Shown here in pieces: positions 45,761 to 58,000 of a stretch of DNA of 64,000 nucleotides. The DNA lies in the NCBI GenBank assembly GCA_017654935.2, contig CM065691.1, forward strand, positions 22,881,786-22,945,785. The letters run 5' to 3'. This DNA is from Phymorhynchus buccinoides (lineage: Eukaryota > Mollusca > Gastropoda > Neogastropoda > Raphitomidae). The notes under the pieces were generated by a model. That model saw only the letters and a program-made list of their open reading frames with translations. It made no database searches and was not told the DNA's origin. Every line of letters begins with the position of its first letter. Positions within the stretch are counted from its first letter, which is position 1. A program made the position numbers and the translations under genes.

Positions 45761-46454
45761 TTATAGGTTAAAGTGAGACATTTTAACAATTAAATTGGAG
45801 TAAAAAATATAAAAATTTTATGGATGGACAGCTTGATCAAACTGAAAGTTGTTGAATGCAAAGAGGACATTAAAGTACACATTGTTCCATAATTATAAAT
45901 GAATTATTGTCTTTGGTTTTCTCATGCCCACGGAGTGACGCGTTTTCTAAAAATGTTACCCAAAACGTCAGTTTCGTGTTGCTTAACTTGTTGTTTTTTT
46001 TAATTGATTTCTTGATATTTCATAATAGTTTCAATTGAAATGTTATTTAAACACCTTACAGAAGTATTTTATAAAGATTTTGTTTTGTTTTTTTGTTTGT
46101 TTAAATTTTGTTGGTTCTTCCTACTTACGACTACCTGCCTCGGGCAGTCGGGCAACCGTTACTGTCCGACCCTTCCTTGACTACGCCGAGTGAGAGTGCA
46201 ATGGTTGTTTCCCTTGCATCGTCTGCTCAAATTGCTTCTTTCTTCTTTTTTTAAAATTAGGGTCGGCAGCAAAATCTAGGCTCGGTCGGGTTACCGGAAA
46301 CAGACATATATTTTTTTTGGCCTTATAAGACTCCCTCCCGCATAAGACATGAGACATTGCCCTTCTTTGTAAGTATTAAAATTACCTCCCTTATAAGAGT
46401 AGACCTCATTTTGGGTGATTTTTGGAGGTCGTATAAGGGAGGTTCCACTGTATT

Positions 46455-47730
46455 ACTTTATGTAGTCCTTATTTATTTCTTATTTTAAACATGTAAAGTG
46501 CAGAGAGCTCCCGTGTAACTGAGCGGTGTTGTGCTATTAGAAATTATGATTATTATTATGTCTGTATGTACACATGTTTTGTGTGTAATACATGTAATTT
46601 ATGTATGTAGACTAAGGTACTTGTGTAGTATGCAAGTTGTATATTTACAAGTTTATATGTAAACATGTGTTATGTAGGTCTAAGTTAGTATAGATGGATG
46701 GGTACGTAAATGGTTGTATGCGTATGTGTGTGACCGGGGATTGTATGTGCGTGCGATGTTTTAAATAGTCGCATATTTTCTCTTTAGGATTTTGTTAATG
46801 CATTTAGTCTTTGTCTCTTATTGTGTTGATTCGTTTTATCGCTGCCAAAATAATTTCCTTCTAAAATAGACAATAAAAATATTGCTTGATTGATTGATAT
46901 ACATTGTCATACTTTGATGTTATTTTTATGCCCTGTTTGTTGCTTGAAAGCAGAATCCATTGCTTTGTAAAGTATTTGTTAAATAAATTGATGTGCGTAG
47001 CCCATTGCTTTTGATTTTTTTTTTCTGTTTGCTCAATGATAACATTCATTGTGTGTGTGTGTGTGTGTTTATTTAGCCACTGTCTTTGGATTTTCCATGC
47101 ATATGAAATAATTCAAAAGTTATTACAAAAAAATGAACTTGGAAGTCAAACACAATGCAGAGTTTGACTTAAGATCAATGTTGAACATTTTTTTGCCCCT
47201 GATTGAAGATTTTGACAAATCTCATCAGGAATAGAGAAAATTTGTAACATATGGAAATAATTTAAGCTAAGAAGTATTGTACTTAACACTGTGAAATCTC
47301 ATATGCGGTTCCTAAAACATCCCACTGTCTTATAACGAAAAATGGCTTTTAATATGAACTACCATTGCTGCACTCCATTCTTTGGCTGTACTGCATTGCT
47401 TTTTCAAGGCAGTTATTATTATAAAAAAAATAGTGTATGAAACTGAAAGACAAATGTTTTCTGCTTAGCCTATCTTTTTTTTTAATACTCCAAATGAAAT
47501 AATACATTTAGTGCACATGCACAGTACTTGCGAAAAACCCATGCGTAATCCGTAAATAAGCTCGGAAACGCATCCGTATCTTTTTCCTTCTTTCTTTTAC
47601 TTATTGATAAGCTTTCCGCACAGAACATCCACATGTATGTGCGCTAAGGTGAAAAATACACATATCTCTCCGTCTGTCTGTCTGTTTATCTATTTGATTC
47701 TCTGTCTCTGTCTCTCCCTCTCTCTCTCTC

Positions 47731-47777
<47 letters not shown>

Positions 47778-48155
47778 TTGTTACTATGTTTACCAATTTC
47801 AATGTATGAATTATGTTGTCATAATCATTCTTCGCTATATAATCACCTGTTTTCTCGAGTAGCCACATTTTACAGTATCCTTTTTTTTCAAAATCCCCAT
47901 TCCCCATCTCCCTTTTGCTGGTTATGTATATAATATGTAAATAATGTCTTTTTTTTTTATGATTGTTGCTTTTCTTGGTATGCTTTTTTTCTTCTTTTTT
48001 TTTCTTTTTTTCCCCCTTGTTCTTAAATTTATTTGTTGCTTTGTTGTTGTTTGCCTCAGGGCTGAGTGAAAAAAAGCTGTAATTAATTAGCTTATCTCAT
48101 TACCCTGAATAAATAACATTTATTTCGTTCGTACGTTCTCTTGTTCTTTGCGTGC
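46455..48155. other. No gene; TC microsatellite
   Basis: 47,700-47,780 is a (TC)n run that creates Leu/Ser or Arg/Glu ORFs. The rest is AT-rich without motifs. Confidence 0.4.
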
Positions 48156-48159
48156 ATAA

Positions 48160-49331
48160 GAAGCCGGTTAGGATGTATGAGAAGCCGGTTAGGATGTATG
48201 AGAAGCAGGTTAGGATGTATGAGAGGCAGGTTAGGATGTATGAGAAGCCGGTTAGGATGTATGAGAGGCCGGTTAGGATGTATGAGAAGCCGGTTAGGAT
48301 GTATGAGAAGCCGGTTAGGATGTATGAGAAGCCGGTTAGGATGTATGAGAGGCCGGTTAGGATGTATGAGAAGCCGGTTAGGATGTATGAGAAGCCGGTT
48401 AGGATGTATGAGAGGCCGGTTAGGATGTATGAGAAGCCGGTTAGGATGTATGAGAAGCCGGTTAGGATGTATGAGAAGCCGGTTAGGATGTATGAGAAGC
48501 CGGTTAGGATGTATGAGAGGCCGGTTAGGATGTATGAGAAGCCGGTTAGGATGTATGAGAAGCCGGTTAGGATGTATGAGAAGCCGGTTAGGATGTATGA
48601 GAAGCCGGTTAGGATGTATGAGAAGCCGGTTAGGATGTATGAGAGGCCGGTTAGGATGTATGAGAAGCCGGTTAGGATGTATGAGAGGCAGGTTAGGATG
48701 TATGAGAAGCCGGTTAGGATGTATGAGAAGCCGGTTAGGATGTATGAGAGGCAGGTTAGGATGTATGAGAAGCCGGTTAGGATGTATGAGAAGCCGGTTA
48801 GGATGTATGAGAAGCCGGTTAGGATGTATGAGAGGCCGGTTAGGATGTATGAGAAGCCGGTTAGGATGTATGAGAAGCCGGTTAGGATGTATGAGAGGCC
48901 GGTTAGGATGTATGAGAAGCCGGTTAGGATGTATGAGAGGCCGGTTAGGATGTATGAGAAGCCGGTTAGGATGTATGAGAGGCCGGTTAGGATGTATGAG
49001 AAGCCGGTTAGGATGTATGAGAAGCCGGTTAGGGTGCATGAGAAGCCGGTTAGGGTGCATGAGAAGCCGGTTAGGGTGCATGAGAAGCCGGTTAGGGTGT
49101 ATGAGAGGCCGGTTAGGGTGTATGAGAGGCCGGTTAGGATGTATGAGAAGCCGGTTAGGATGTATGAGAGGCCGGTTAGGATGTATGAGAGGCCGGTTAG
49201 GATGCATGAGAGGCCGGTTAGGATGTATGAGAAGCCGGTTAGGATGTATGAGAAGCCGGTTAGGATGTATGAGAAGCCGGTTAGGATGTATGAGAAGCAG
49301 GTTAGGATGTATGAGAAGCCGGTTAGGATGT
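48160..49331. repeat. 21-bp minisatellite, about 56 copies
   Basis: The unit is AGAAGCCGGTTAGGATGTATG with three common variants (AGAGGCC, AGAAGCA, AGAGGCA) and a cluster with TTAGGGTG at about 49,030-49,130. Because 21 is divisible by 3 and the unit has no stop in several frames, ORFs of 393-442 codons exist on both strands (KPVRMYE, GCMRSRL and LLIHPNR heptads). They lack any other coding evidence and are treated as artefacts. Confidence 0.95.
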
Positions 49332-49334
49332 AAC

Positions 49335-50497
49335 CAAATCAATAGAAATTACTTTCTTTTCTTCTTCTTCTTCTTCTTCGCCTCAGGCAGCCAACTTCAT
49401 AAGGCTGGAGATTCTGCTGCACTTTGGGGGGTAGTAAGAAGACAAGAAATTAGAAAGCTGAGGAAATAGAAGTAGCCTAATGGAAACCGAAAGTAAACAT
49501 AAATAAAAACCTAGTGTGGATCTGTTTAAAAGAAAGAAAAAAAGTGGACCATAGCCTTTATTTCGTAGTATCTGTGCAAGACCAATCCGGCTACCGTAGC
49601 GGTTCCCGGGGGCGAACCCCGACCGGCACAGCTCCTGCCCTTCATTTACCACTACTTTGATCTATGGCCCCTAGTTCCCTGGTTTTAGTTACAGTGGAGG
49701 TGTTTGTGGAGGCCTCTTTCGCACAGTGCCTGTCTATTTGTTATCCTTAACACCTAAGGCTTATGAAAAAAGGAAAACAATTCAAAGCAATGATGTTGCC
49801 AACCTCTATCATTTTTTTTTTTTTAATCATCTGAAAGATTGACGGTAAACCCGTAAGCTTATGACCTCGCTTAACTTTCGTGGCTTGGTTATTGCTATGA
49901 TCAGACAAATGGTTATGTATACTGATTTTTACAATTTCTAATGATATTTAATTAAATAACTTCATTGCAATGCATCAACATTCATTTAGATGACTATTTC
50001 TTATAATTTCTACAGACATTCAATTACCGTAAGTCACAAAGATGAGTGTAAAAACACGAATAACCACCCATTTGTGGTTTTGCTCTTATAAAAAAAAAAA
50101 CCACGGAATTAATAATGCATCGTTTTCCTTATATCTTGTGCCAGTTACAAATTACTGCAAGGTTAGAGTCAAACTCGCTATGAAAAACATATAGAAAATG
50201 TGATTATGAAAAAATGAAAGCTGTGCCAGGGGATGAGAGTGTTTCTTATAACCGAGCGAGTTTTTACTATCCAATGTTGTGTAATTAATAACAAAGAACA
50301 ACTTCGGACGGGACATTCAACTTTGCTTTTTTGTAAGCGAAGTTTCTTATAACCGATGTTCTACTACTAGACGTTGTGGACGTTGTGGACTGTAATACAG
50401 TTAAATACCGATAACTAAGCTACAATAGCTTAAAAATCGAACAAGGGAAGCAACACCTTCATTATCTTCAAAGCATTTCGCGTTTATCTCCCATTGT

Positions 50498-50591
<94 letters not shown>

Positions 50592-51450
50592 TTTAAATTT
50601 CTCTATCTCTCTGATGCAATGCTAATCGCATATAACTGAGAACACTTAATTTAAATTTCTTTAATATTTAAGACGTGGGGGGTAAAAATCGAAAAACAGG
50701 GGGTGGGGGCGGGTTTACCTTAAATGGTATTTACATCTTTACTTTTTCTCTAAAAAAAAAATTTTTAAAAAGAGAGAGTTGCAAGCAAACGCAATCACCC
50801 TTTTAAAAAATATTCCGGTAAAATTATATTTCATGACATCCTAATTGTGCATTTAAACAATGCCTTTAAAATGGTTAATTAAGTTTGATTTGAATCATTA
50901 GAAACAGTTATACAAAAAGCGAACAAAAAGTCCCCTGACCATAATCTTATCATTTCAGGCAAATTGCTTCATTTCCCCAGCTTTAAAAAAAAAAAAGCAA
51001 TTTTAGCAACAGAAAAAACATAAAATAACAAGACCTAACAGCTTGTCAAACAGACATACACAAGGCAAGACCTAACAGAACACCCATTGCTAACGTAATT
51101 TGCTTTCAGGAGTTCTTGCTGATACCCGCAGAGCTGTTTTAGAGCAGACGGAAACGGTCACAAGGAATGCCGGTTGATTCTGCTGTTTACTCATTCTCAC
51201 ATCACTATTTTGCTTTTCAATTTGGAGCACATCGTTATTGATACTTTATTTTTCATTGTAATATGTTTCGCAATTTGGATCGCATGCACTGCGGTGAAGT
51301 AGGCAGCAAAAAAAAAAGAAGGTAGATTTTAAGCGTCTGTAAAACAAACAAAATCTGGAGAGAGAAAGAAAGAAAAAAGAAGCCTACATTTCCTGTGATT
51401 TCTAACGTGTGTGAAGCGAATGAAAAGATTAAAATTCAGGCGATATTTTA
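49335..51450. other. No gene; SINE fragment and long TC microsatellite
   Basis: 49,568-49,640 is a tRNA-related fragment (minus GTGCCGGTCGGGGTTCGCCC) matching 21,345. 50,502-50,582 is an uninterrupted (TC)n of about 80 bp. The remaining AT-rich sequence has no coding motif. Confidence 0.5.
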
Positions 51451-51451
51451 A

Positions 51452-51735
51452 AGATACACTGATGCACCACAATTAAGTCCCTTGTTGTTTTTTTCTGGGT
51501 AGCTGTGACCCACATACACATCACATTGAAGTCCCCAACTTCAAATTGAGGCTGCTCTTTAAAATGATGTTTCGGTTTGAGTTTTGGGGCATTTGTATGG
51601 TAGTGAGACCTGGTCAAAACAAGATTTCTTTCCAGCTATAAGAGGAAAAAACCGTGAAACCCGTGATTTTGACACGTGATCTGGTCATAGAAGTAGAAAG
51701 TATATTTATAGTATCTCGATGCATCTGGTGGATCT
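51452..51735. mobile_element. TTAA MITE related to the AGACCC family
   Basis: TTAA at both ends (51,448-51,451, 51,736-51,739) with imperfect inverted ends AGATACACTGATGCACC / GCATCTGGTGGATCT. The centre (TTCTTTCCAGCTATAAGA, TTTTGACACGTGA) resembles the inside of the 25,597 and 62,646 copies. Confidence 0.6.
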
Positions 51736-52019
51736 TTAATTTAAGGACGAAGGTGGCAGGGTTGTTAAAAGAGCTCGTCTGCCTGTGTTCAGTGGATACT
51801 ATGATGCCCGACGTGAGGCCAAGACCGTCGGCACCTTTATGTCAGCGGTCTCCAAGTCAAACTAAATTATATCCAGAAACAAATAATAAGAGAGAGAGAG
51901 AGGCGGTGATATTATATGACAAAAATACAGTTCTGATCTTCATAACTTCATATTTTTTTCAGGCTTTTTGTCCGCGGTTTAGTTTCCTGCAGGAATTAAA
52001 AATCGAACAGTGGCAAGAG

Positions 52020-52160
52020 TTCAGTCAAGGCTGAGGGTCGTCAGAGATAAGAACTGAAGTCATATAACTTTGGAACAGTGCGTGCACGAAGTGTAGGCCT
52101 ATCTCACATCAATTTGTACAACGCCCAGCCTTCAGGTAGGGTAATCGTTCACTATTTTCT
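52020..52160 (+). repeat. Dispersed repeat, second copy at 61,085-61,215
   Basis: Shared blocks GTCAGAGATAAGAACT, TAGGCCTATC, TTTGTAC and TCAGGTAG.GTAATCGTT occur in the same order in both copies, with moderate divergence. Confidence 0.6.
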
Positions 52161-52304
52161 GTTGCTTAATTATAGTAAGTATAACCAAAGGTAAAATTAT
52201 TATGATCATTGTTGCTGAGCAAAATGTATAATTATATTGATCGCCTGCATCATTGTTGTATTAAGGTGCTTGTTGTAAGAGTTTATTGTTGCATATTCGC
52301 CTTC

Positions 52305-52590
52305 GGTTGTATCAGACCAATTGACATAAGCTAGAACACCAAGGCTACATCAAAATGTTATGTTCTGTATAGTTATGCGGGGATTGTCTTTAGTCGTGAC
52401 AAGCTACTAGCATAACATCATCAGTATCCAAAAGTCGGAGTGTGACTGCCCACATGTCGGGGTAATCTAAAAAAGGTAACACACGTAATGTTCTCATCTC
52501 TATAGCCGGTGCATTTGTACGATAATGTTCAAGTGCTTCGGCTTTTGGGATGATCCCTGGAGTCTTTAAGCCAGGGTATGACAACAACAA
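52305..52590 (+). mobile_element. Dispersed SINE-like family C, copy 2
   Basis: Collinear with 19,282-19,545 from CAATTGACATAAG to GGGATGATCCCTGGAGTCTT, ending in a GACAACAACAACA tail. Confidence 0.75.
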
Positions 52591-52749
52591 CATTATTGCT
52601 TTATTACATTTTATGTTTTATCAACGCATACATGACAATTTCATAGGCACTTGAACCATTCATTGTAGGTAGGCATACACTCAAGTTACAAAAACGTACT
52701 GGTTCGTATAGGCATACTCCCTTGCGAGTGAACACCCACCCCCCACACA

Positions 52750-52805
52750 CACATACGCACGCGCGCACACACACACGCGCGCGCGCGCGCGCGCGGACGC
52801 ACACG
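52750..52805. repeat. CA/CG microsatellite
   Basis: Mixed (CA)n and (CG)n dinucleotides. Confidence 0.9.
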
Positions 52806-52899
52806 TCTGCACAGAGATAACTACTTCTGCATTTCTGACAATTAATTATGTACTTGCTTATCTAACTCATTGAAAAGGGAGGTCGCCTAATTATTACTA

Positions 52900-53455
52900 C
52901 TAGCGCAACGCCTAGTACTGGCAATGCACCGTACTGGTAACGCCTAGTAACGGTAACGCCAAGTACTGGTAACGCTGAGTACAGCAAATTTGAAGCGATT
53001 CGGTTAAGAAACGGCGGAGTTATAAGGCCCTGTTTCCCGTTGGCGCTGCTCTGAGAGTGACGCGCTCTCCCGATTATCTTCAAATTTGCTGCCAGGCTTT
53101 GCCCGGGCCATAGCAAGCCTGACAGCAAATTTAAGAAACGGCGGAGTTATTCGTGAAAAGGTGAAGCGGCGCATGGCGCGCGTGTTTCTGAACCGATTCG
53201 CTTCCGGTTTGGCACACTGATAGTCACTGTCACCGGTCATCTACCTGCCAAATTTGAAGGCAATCGGTCCAGAAATGCCGGAGATACGGGCACCGAGAGT
53301 CCGGCGCATACGCGTTTCGCGCATTTGCGAAACCTCGCAAATGGCACGGCCGCCCCGGTTGCCGTTGCCATCGCCCCGTTAGGGCTCACAGCAAATTTGA
53401 AGCGATTCGGTAAAAAAAACGGCGGAGTTATAAGGCCCGTTTTGTGTTTCAGACA

Positions 53456-53491
<36 letters not shown>

Positions 53492-53513
53492 CACTTGGCT
53501 TTTTACTATATGA
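52900..53513 (-). mobile_element. Short non-autonomous Helitron, complete copy 2
   Basis: Read on the minus strand it starts TCATATAGTAAAAAGCCAAG directly after A and ends GGCGTTGCGCTAG directly before T, with no target duplication. This fits Helitron rules (5'-TC...CTRR-3' between A and T). The inside holds repeated CTCCGCCGTTTCTTAACCGA and CAAATTTGCTG blocks and a CA run. 614 bp, no Rep/helicase ORF. Confidence 0.75.
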
Positions 53514-53672
53514 TTGCGTGGTGCACAGTTTTCCTTCCCAAATGTGACAAACAGTGTTGTGTTTTAGTTGCAACCTTTGTCTGTCTGCCTTTCTTGTAGT
53601 TGAAGTCCGGAGTTAGGCTACTGCAATGGTGGGCTTAAACGTCACTGAATCCAAATCTGAGCCCAATTTTAA

Positions 53673-54226
53673 AGGTGGACCCTGACGGATGAGTTTTTGC
53701 AAGAAACACATCGAGATCACCATGAAAACACTATTTACAGAGATAGCAACACTCACTTTGCTCTGGTTTCCTAGAAATCAAACCGTCAAATCGGCGATTT
53801 ATCCTTGGAGGAGGTGCTGTAAGTCAAATTCTTTCACTGAAGGAGAAGGCGTGTCCTGTCTCTTTTGTAATGGCGACCAAATTGTTTGCACGATTTTTTC
53901 GCAATACAAGCCTTTTTATTTATCTTTTTTTAAAATTTTATGCAGTTTATTTAAAATAATTTTGCTCACAACAAAGGAAATAGCTTCAATTGGTTTTTTT
54001 ACTGCACTACAAAAAAAGAAAAAGCTTAAACCACAATGGGTTTGGCCCCCACCCACCCCATCCAAAATGGCTTCTCTCTCCGGCACCTCCGCCAAGGAGG
54101 AATCGCCGTTTTGACTGTTTGATTTCTAGGAAACCAGAGCAAAGCGAGTGTTCCGATCTTTGAAAAGGTTGTCTTTCTGGTGATCTCAACATGTTCCTTG
54201 CAAAAACGCATCCGTCAGGGTCCACT
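53673..54226. mobile_element. 554-bp TTAA MITE with long inverted repeats
   Basis: TTAA at 53,669-53,672 and 54,227-54,230. Ends AGGTGGACCCTGACGGATG and the complement CATCCGTCAGGGTCCACT open inverted arms of about 170 bp (TTTGCTCTGGTTTCCTAGAA is shared). TTAA specificity fits piggyBac or Kolobok. Both arms give short ORFs that are mirror images, not genes. Confidence 0.8.
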
Positions 54227-54439
54227 TTAAGGAAAAGCAATTATTTCTTCCCTACTTTATACGTCGGCTTATATATAAGTCTTTATCGAAGAGAATAGCA
54301 TATGACTTGTGGGAAACTGTAAGCATAGCCAAGCAATCTTTAAATGACATAACACATCAGTTTGAATCAGTTTAAGTATATCATAATATTTGTTGAGTAA
54401 CTAATCGCAGTCATGATAAAGGCCATTATCTAACAGGAC

Positions 54440-54440
<1 letters not shown>

Positions 54441-54471
<31 letters not shown>
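54441..54471. repeat. Poly-C tract (31 nt)
   Basis: Uninterrupted C run upstream of the first C1q gene. Confidence 0.95.
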
Positions 54472-54474
54472 AGC

Positions 54475-54991
54475 CTATGCAGTGCAGTACACACAACAGC
54501 CGCGGAGCGCTTGTCACAGTCCTGGTTCATTGCGTTCAGTTCTTTCCGTCTTGCCTTATCTTCTACTATTATTGAATGCATGTGTTTCATTATGTAAGTG
54601 GATGAACATTACCGTTAAATATACCAAGCTATAGAGGATGAAGTGCTCAATCTGCAATAAGAAAGGCAACACTGAAAAAAACGGAAATAACTGAGAAATG
54701 GAGGAGGGTTGAGGGGGAACTGCACCTTTACCTTATATTCTTTCATAAACAGTTGTTCATAGGGGAGAAATGGAAAACAAGTAGTATTTTTTTTAAACAC
54801 TAATGTTATATCACTATATTGTGCCAACCAAGCACATGACATAGGCCTGCCTCCGCTTGCACAACCATGAACATAACGAAAGCACTGTTGTAGCATTTGA
54901 AATGGCAAAAATTGATATGGGCTGCATGTTTTCCTTTGATTCTTTGTCCCTACAATCTAACCGTGTTGCCCGAACCAATGTCATCCCACAG
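54475..54991. other. Upstream region / probable 5' UTR intron of the C1q gene
   Basis: No ORF of note. An acceptor-like TCATCCCACAG ends at 54,991, 11 bp before the C1q start codon, so the mRNA leader is probably spliced and the promoter lies farther upstream. Confidence 0.4.
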
Positions 54992-55002
54992 CCATAAGCA
55001 AC

Positions 55003-58000
55003 ATGACGAAGGCACTGTACCTCGTGACGCTTTTCTGCTTCGCGGCAGTGTCCGGAAATGACCTCTCGGCACGTGCAGCAGCGGAGGCGACCTCTGACCC
55101 CTCAGTGGCCCACCTGACACAGCTGACCAATCATCTGTCGACCTATCTCGGCCAGCTGAACACTAAATGGAATACGATGAGCGCTGACCTGGGCAAGAAA
55201 GCTGGACAGATCGCTCAGCTCAACACCCAGATAGGTCAGCTGAATGCCCAGGTCAGAAGCTTGACCAACACGCTGAACACCAAGAGCGACCAGCTAAAGG
55301 CACTGGACACTTACTGCAAGGGTCAGGTCACCAGTCTCACTGACCGCGTCCGTAAGTTTTATCAAACAGCACCAATGTTACGTGTTATAATTCAATCCAG
55401 GATTTGACTACAACGATGATGATGAAAATGGTAATACGAGCATCACCACCATCCACTAAATTGAATTGGTGTGTGGGAAAAAAGTGTAATAAATCTAAAG
55501 GATAACAGAAAGCGTAGATACAGAGACAGAACTTGGCATTGTTCCTTACTTGAGATGTGAGGACAACGACCCTGCTTATGTCCCTTGAACTGTGATGGAC
55601 ATATTGGGTAACATTTGAGTGTCAGAAGACATTGAATCTATTAATTTGTATCTGACTGTTGATTATCTGGTTGTTGGACAGTGTCATCAGTGTCAAAAAG
55701 TTTCTTATTAGTACTATGTATAGATTTAATGGCCCAAAACTGTTGTTGTTTTTAACATTAAACATTAAACTATTTGGCCGATTTCAATGCAATTTGTTCA
55801 CCAGAAAGCACCAAGGGTATGCACACTTTGACCAAGAAAACGAAAAGTCTGCGAATAACGGATCAAAATCTTACACGGCTTTGAACTGGATAACCTGGCG
55901 CAATCCTTACATAAGAGTGGAATGGGGTCACTCAAAACGGTTTGATGCTATGACAGTATCAATCAATGCAAGAATTATTTCTTTCATTGTCAAGATTCAA
56001 GCTTAATTTGCGTAAAGGAAAAGTCAGAGAATGCCAGAGGAATCACAATGGTTTTGCATCCTAATGAGTTAGCTTTTCAGTCTTAATGTTTATGAGTGGT
56101 TTTTAAAACGATGCACGAATTCTGAACAATAATTCCTAGCTCTGTTTTTAACATTGTTATCAATCCTGATCGCAAGCAATAAACTTTTACATAAACACAA
56201 TTTCTGAAAATCACCTTAATCCGATTGATAATCCTAATTGTGGGAACTATCGTTGTCATAATCAGGACTGCGGGCTGAATGATTGCTAATATCTACACGC
56301 ATGGTCAAGAACAGCCAGGAACTGAGTACACAATAGTCAGCAAAATAAAGGGGCCTCTTGAGTTTGTGTGCAAATGCGAATTTAATCATAAGTTTCTTCT
56401 TCTTCTTCTTCTTCTTCTTCTTCTAAGTTGATTTGCCCTACTCTTTTTTATGCCCACAGACTGCAAGCAAATGCAAATTAAAGGCACATGACCTTCTCCT
56501 GCTTGTTCTTCGTATCCTTTCTTTTCGTCCTACATTTAATATAGTGTAGACTGGCACAGAGTTGGCGCGCTCACTTCGTGTCAAGTAAAACCCGAGCTCG
56601 AACCTGCGTACAGGGGATTTTCCCCTCTCACTTTGGGCACTAGGCCTTACGGTCTGAACGTGGAGTCTTTCGGACGAGACGATAAACCGAGGCCCCGTGT
56701 GCCCATGCACTTAGCATACGCTAAACCCAGTGGCAACGAAAAAGTTGTCATTTGGTCAAAATTTACCCCCCCCCCCCCCCAACACACACACACACACACA
56801 CACCTTTCCTTCCTCATCAGTCACACATGCTCTTCAGGTGGGAGCAACCCGAATTTAACAGAGACGCCCCTGTGGCAATAAAGTACCTAATACCTAATAC
56901 TTTTATGGGAGTTTACCGATATGCACAGACACGCTGGAAACTCCCATCGGTTTCACGGCGCGATTCAGCAACGACAGCGTGGACGAGCATTTCACCCAGG
57001 TGGGCCGTTACTACCAGAACCTGCTGTTTGACTACGTGCAGTACCAGACAGGGGGGGCCAACTACAACAAGACCACCGGACTCTTCACCGCCCCTTCCAC
57101 CGGCACCTACGCTTTCTTCGTCTCGGTAAGGGCCCAGGAAAATGACGATGATGATGATGTGGTGAACATGACTGTTTCTTTCACTGTCAGTGAAACTGAT
57201 TCCCTGTGAGTGTACCCGGGGGGAGGGGGGGTCTTTCGTAAAAATAGTTCCTTCACCTTCTGGAAGTTATGTGCTTGTAACTTCGTCTTGTCTTTCACTC
57301 TCTTTGACTCTGTCTTTTCCCATTGCTTTCTATCATCTGCTATCTTTCTGACTTATTGGCCCATTCTCCTGCTTTTTTTCTTCAAAAACACATCTTCCAA
57401 TCTTTGAGCTGCTCCGAAAGCAGAATGTGTCGGCTGTATGCAGCGGGGAGACCAGTGAAAATGAAAATCTGACATATCTACCTTACACATTATGGCGTTA
57501 TGGCCCGGGAACGCAGAAGAAGAAGAAGTGAAACTGAAATCGAATCAGAAGACTCAAGAAAGGATCTCATCGGCCCGATTTTTAAATGAAAAAAACAATA
57601 GAAAAGGGTAGGCGGTGAACAAAACAAAAGAAGCAAAATATGGAAATTCAGTTTAACGTCGCGTATCGGCTTTCGCCATGTACGACGGGCTGACCAAACC
57701 AATCATGGTATAAACAAAAATTTATGTTCCTGAATCACTGTCTTAGCCAAAAGGCCGAGAAGCGATCAGAATTCTCGATTCAAGCAAACTATGTTACGGG
57801 CCTATATATTTAAACCGAGGTCCCGTGTGCCCATGCACTTAGCACACGTTAATCCCACAGGCAACGAAAAAGTTGTCATTTGGTCAGAATGTTTCCCCCC
57901 TCCCTTCTTTCCTCATCAGTCACACAAAAATCGCATGCAAAATTTAAAAAAAAAAAATTAAAAAATGGGTGGCGCGCCTCTGGCTGCGACGCGCTCTCCA

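Larger units (their letters stand above)
40892..46322. mobile_element. 5.4-kb TIR element with GGCC ends and TTA duplication
   Basis: Left GGCCAAATAAAAAAAGATGT + CTGTTTCCG and right complement CGGAAACAG + ACATATATTTTTTTTGGCC are inverted. TTA flanks it (40,889-40,891, 46,323-46,325), and the comparison copy at 36,789 shows the empty site CCCATTATAAG. TTA duplication and GG-starting ends fit PIF/Harbinger (inference). No transposase was identified; the inside carries an RT relic (41,945-42,878), a MITE (44,918-45,148) and an exon-like segment (45,711). Confidence 0.75.
40860..46450. mobile_element. TA-flanked CAGTGGAACC element split by a 5.4-kb insertion
   Basis: Left end CAGTGGAACCTCCCTTATAA at 40,860 and right end TTATAAGACTCCC...AGGGAGGTTCCACTG at 46,450, each next to TA. 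With the insertion removed, the element is only about 160 bp. CAGTGG ends with TA duplication fit a Tc1/mariner-type MITE (inference). Confidence 0.75.

Noticed and set aside
48160..49331. CRISPR-like array
   Set aside because: Units are strictly tandem with no spacers, in a eukaryotic genome.
48141..49469. ORFs of 393-442 codons on both strands
   Set aside because: They exist only because a 21-bp unit without stops is repeated; no start context, splice sites or non-repeat domain supports them.
53689..54240. 141- and 77-codon ORFs
   Set aside because: They are mirror-image translations of the long inverted arms of a TTAA MITE.
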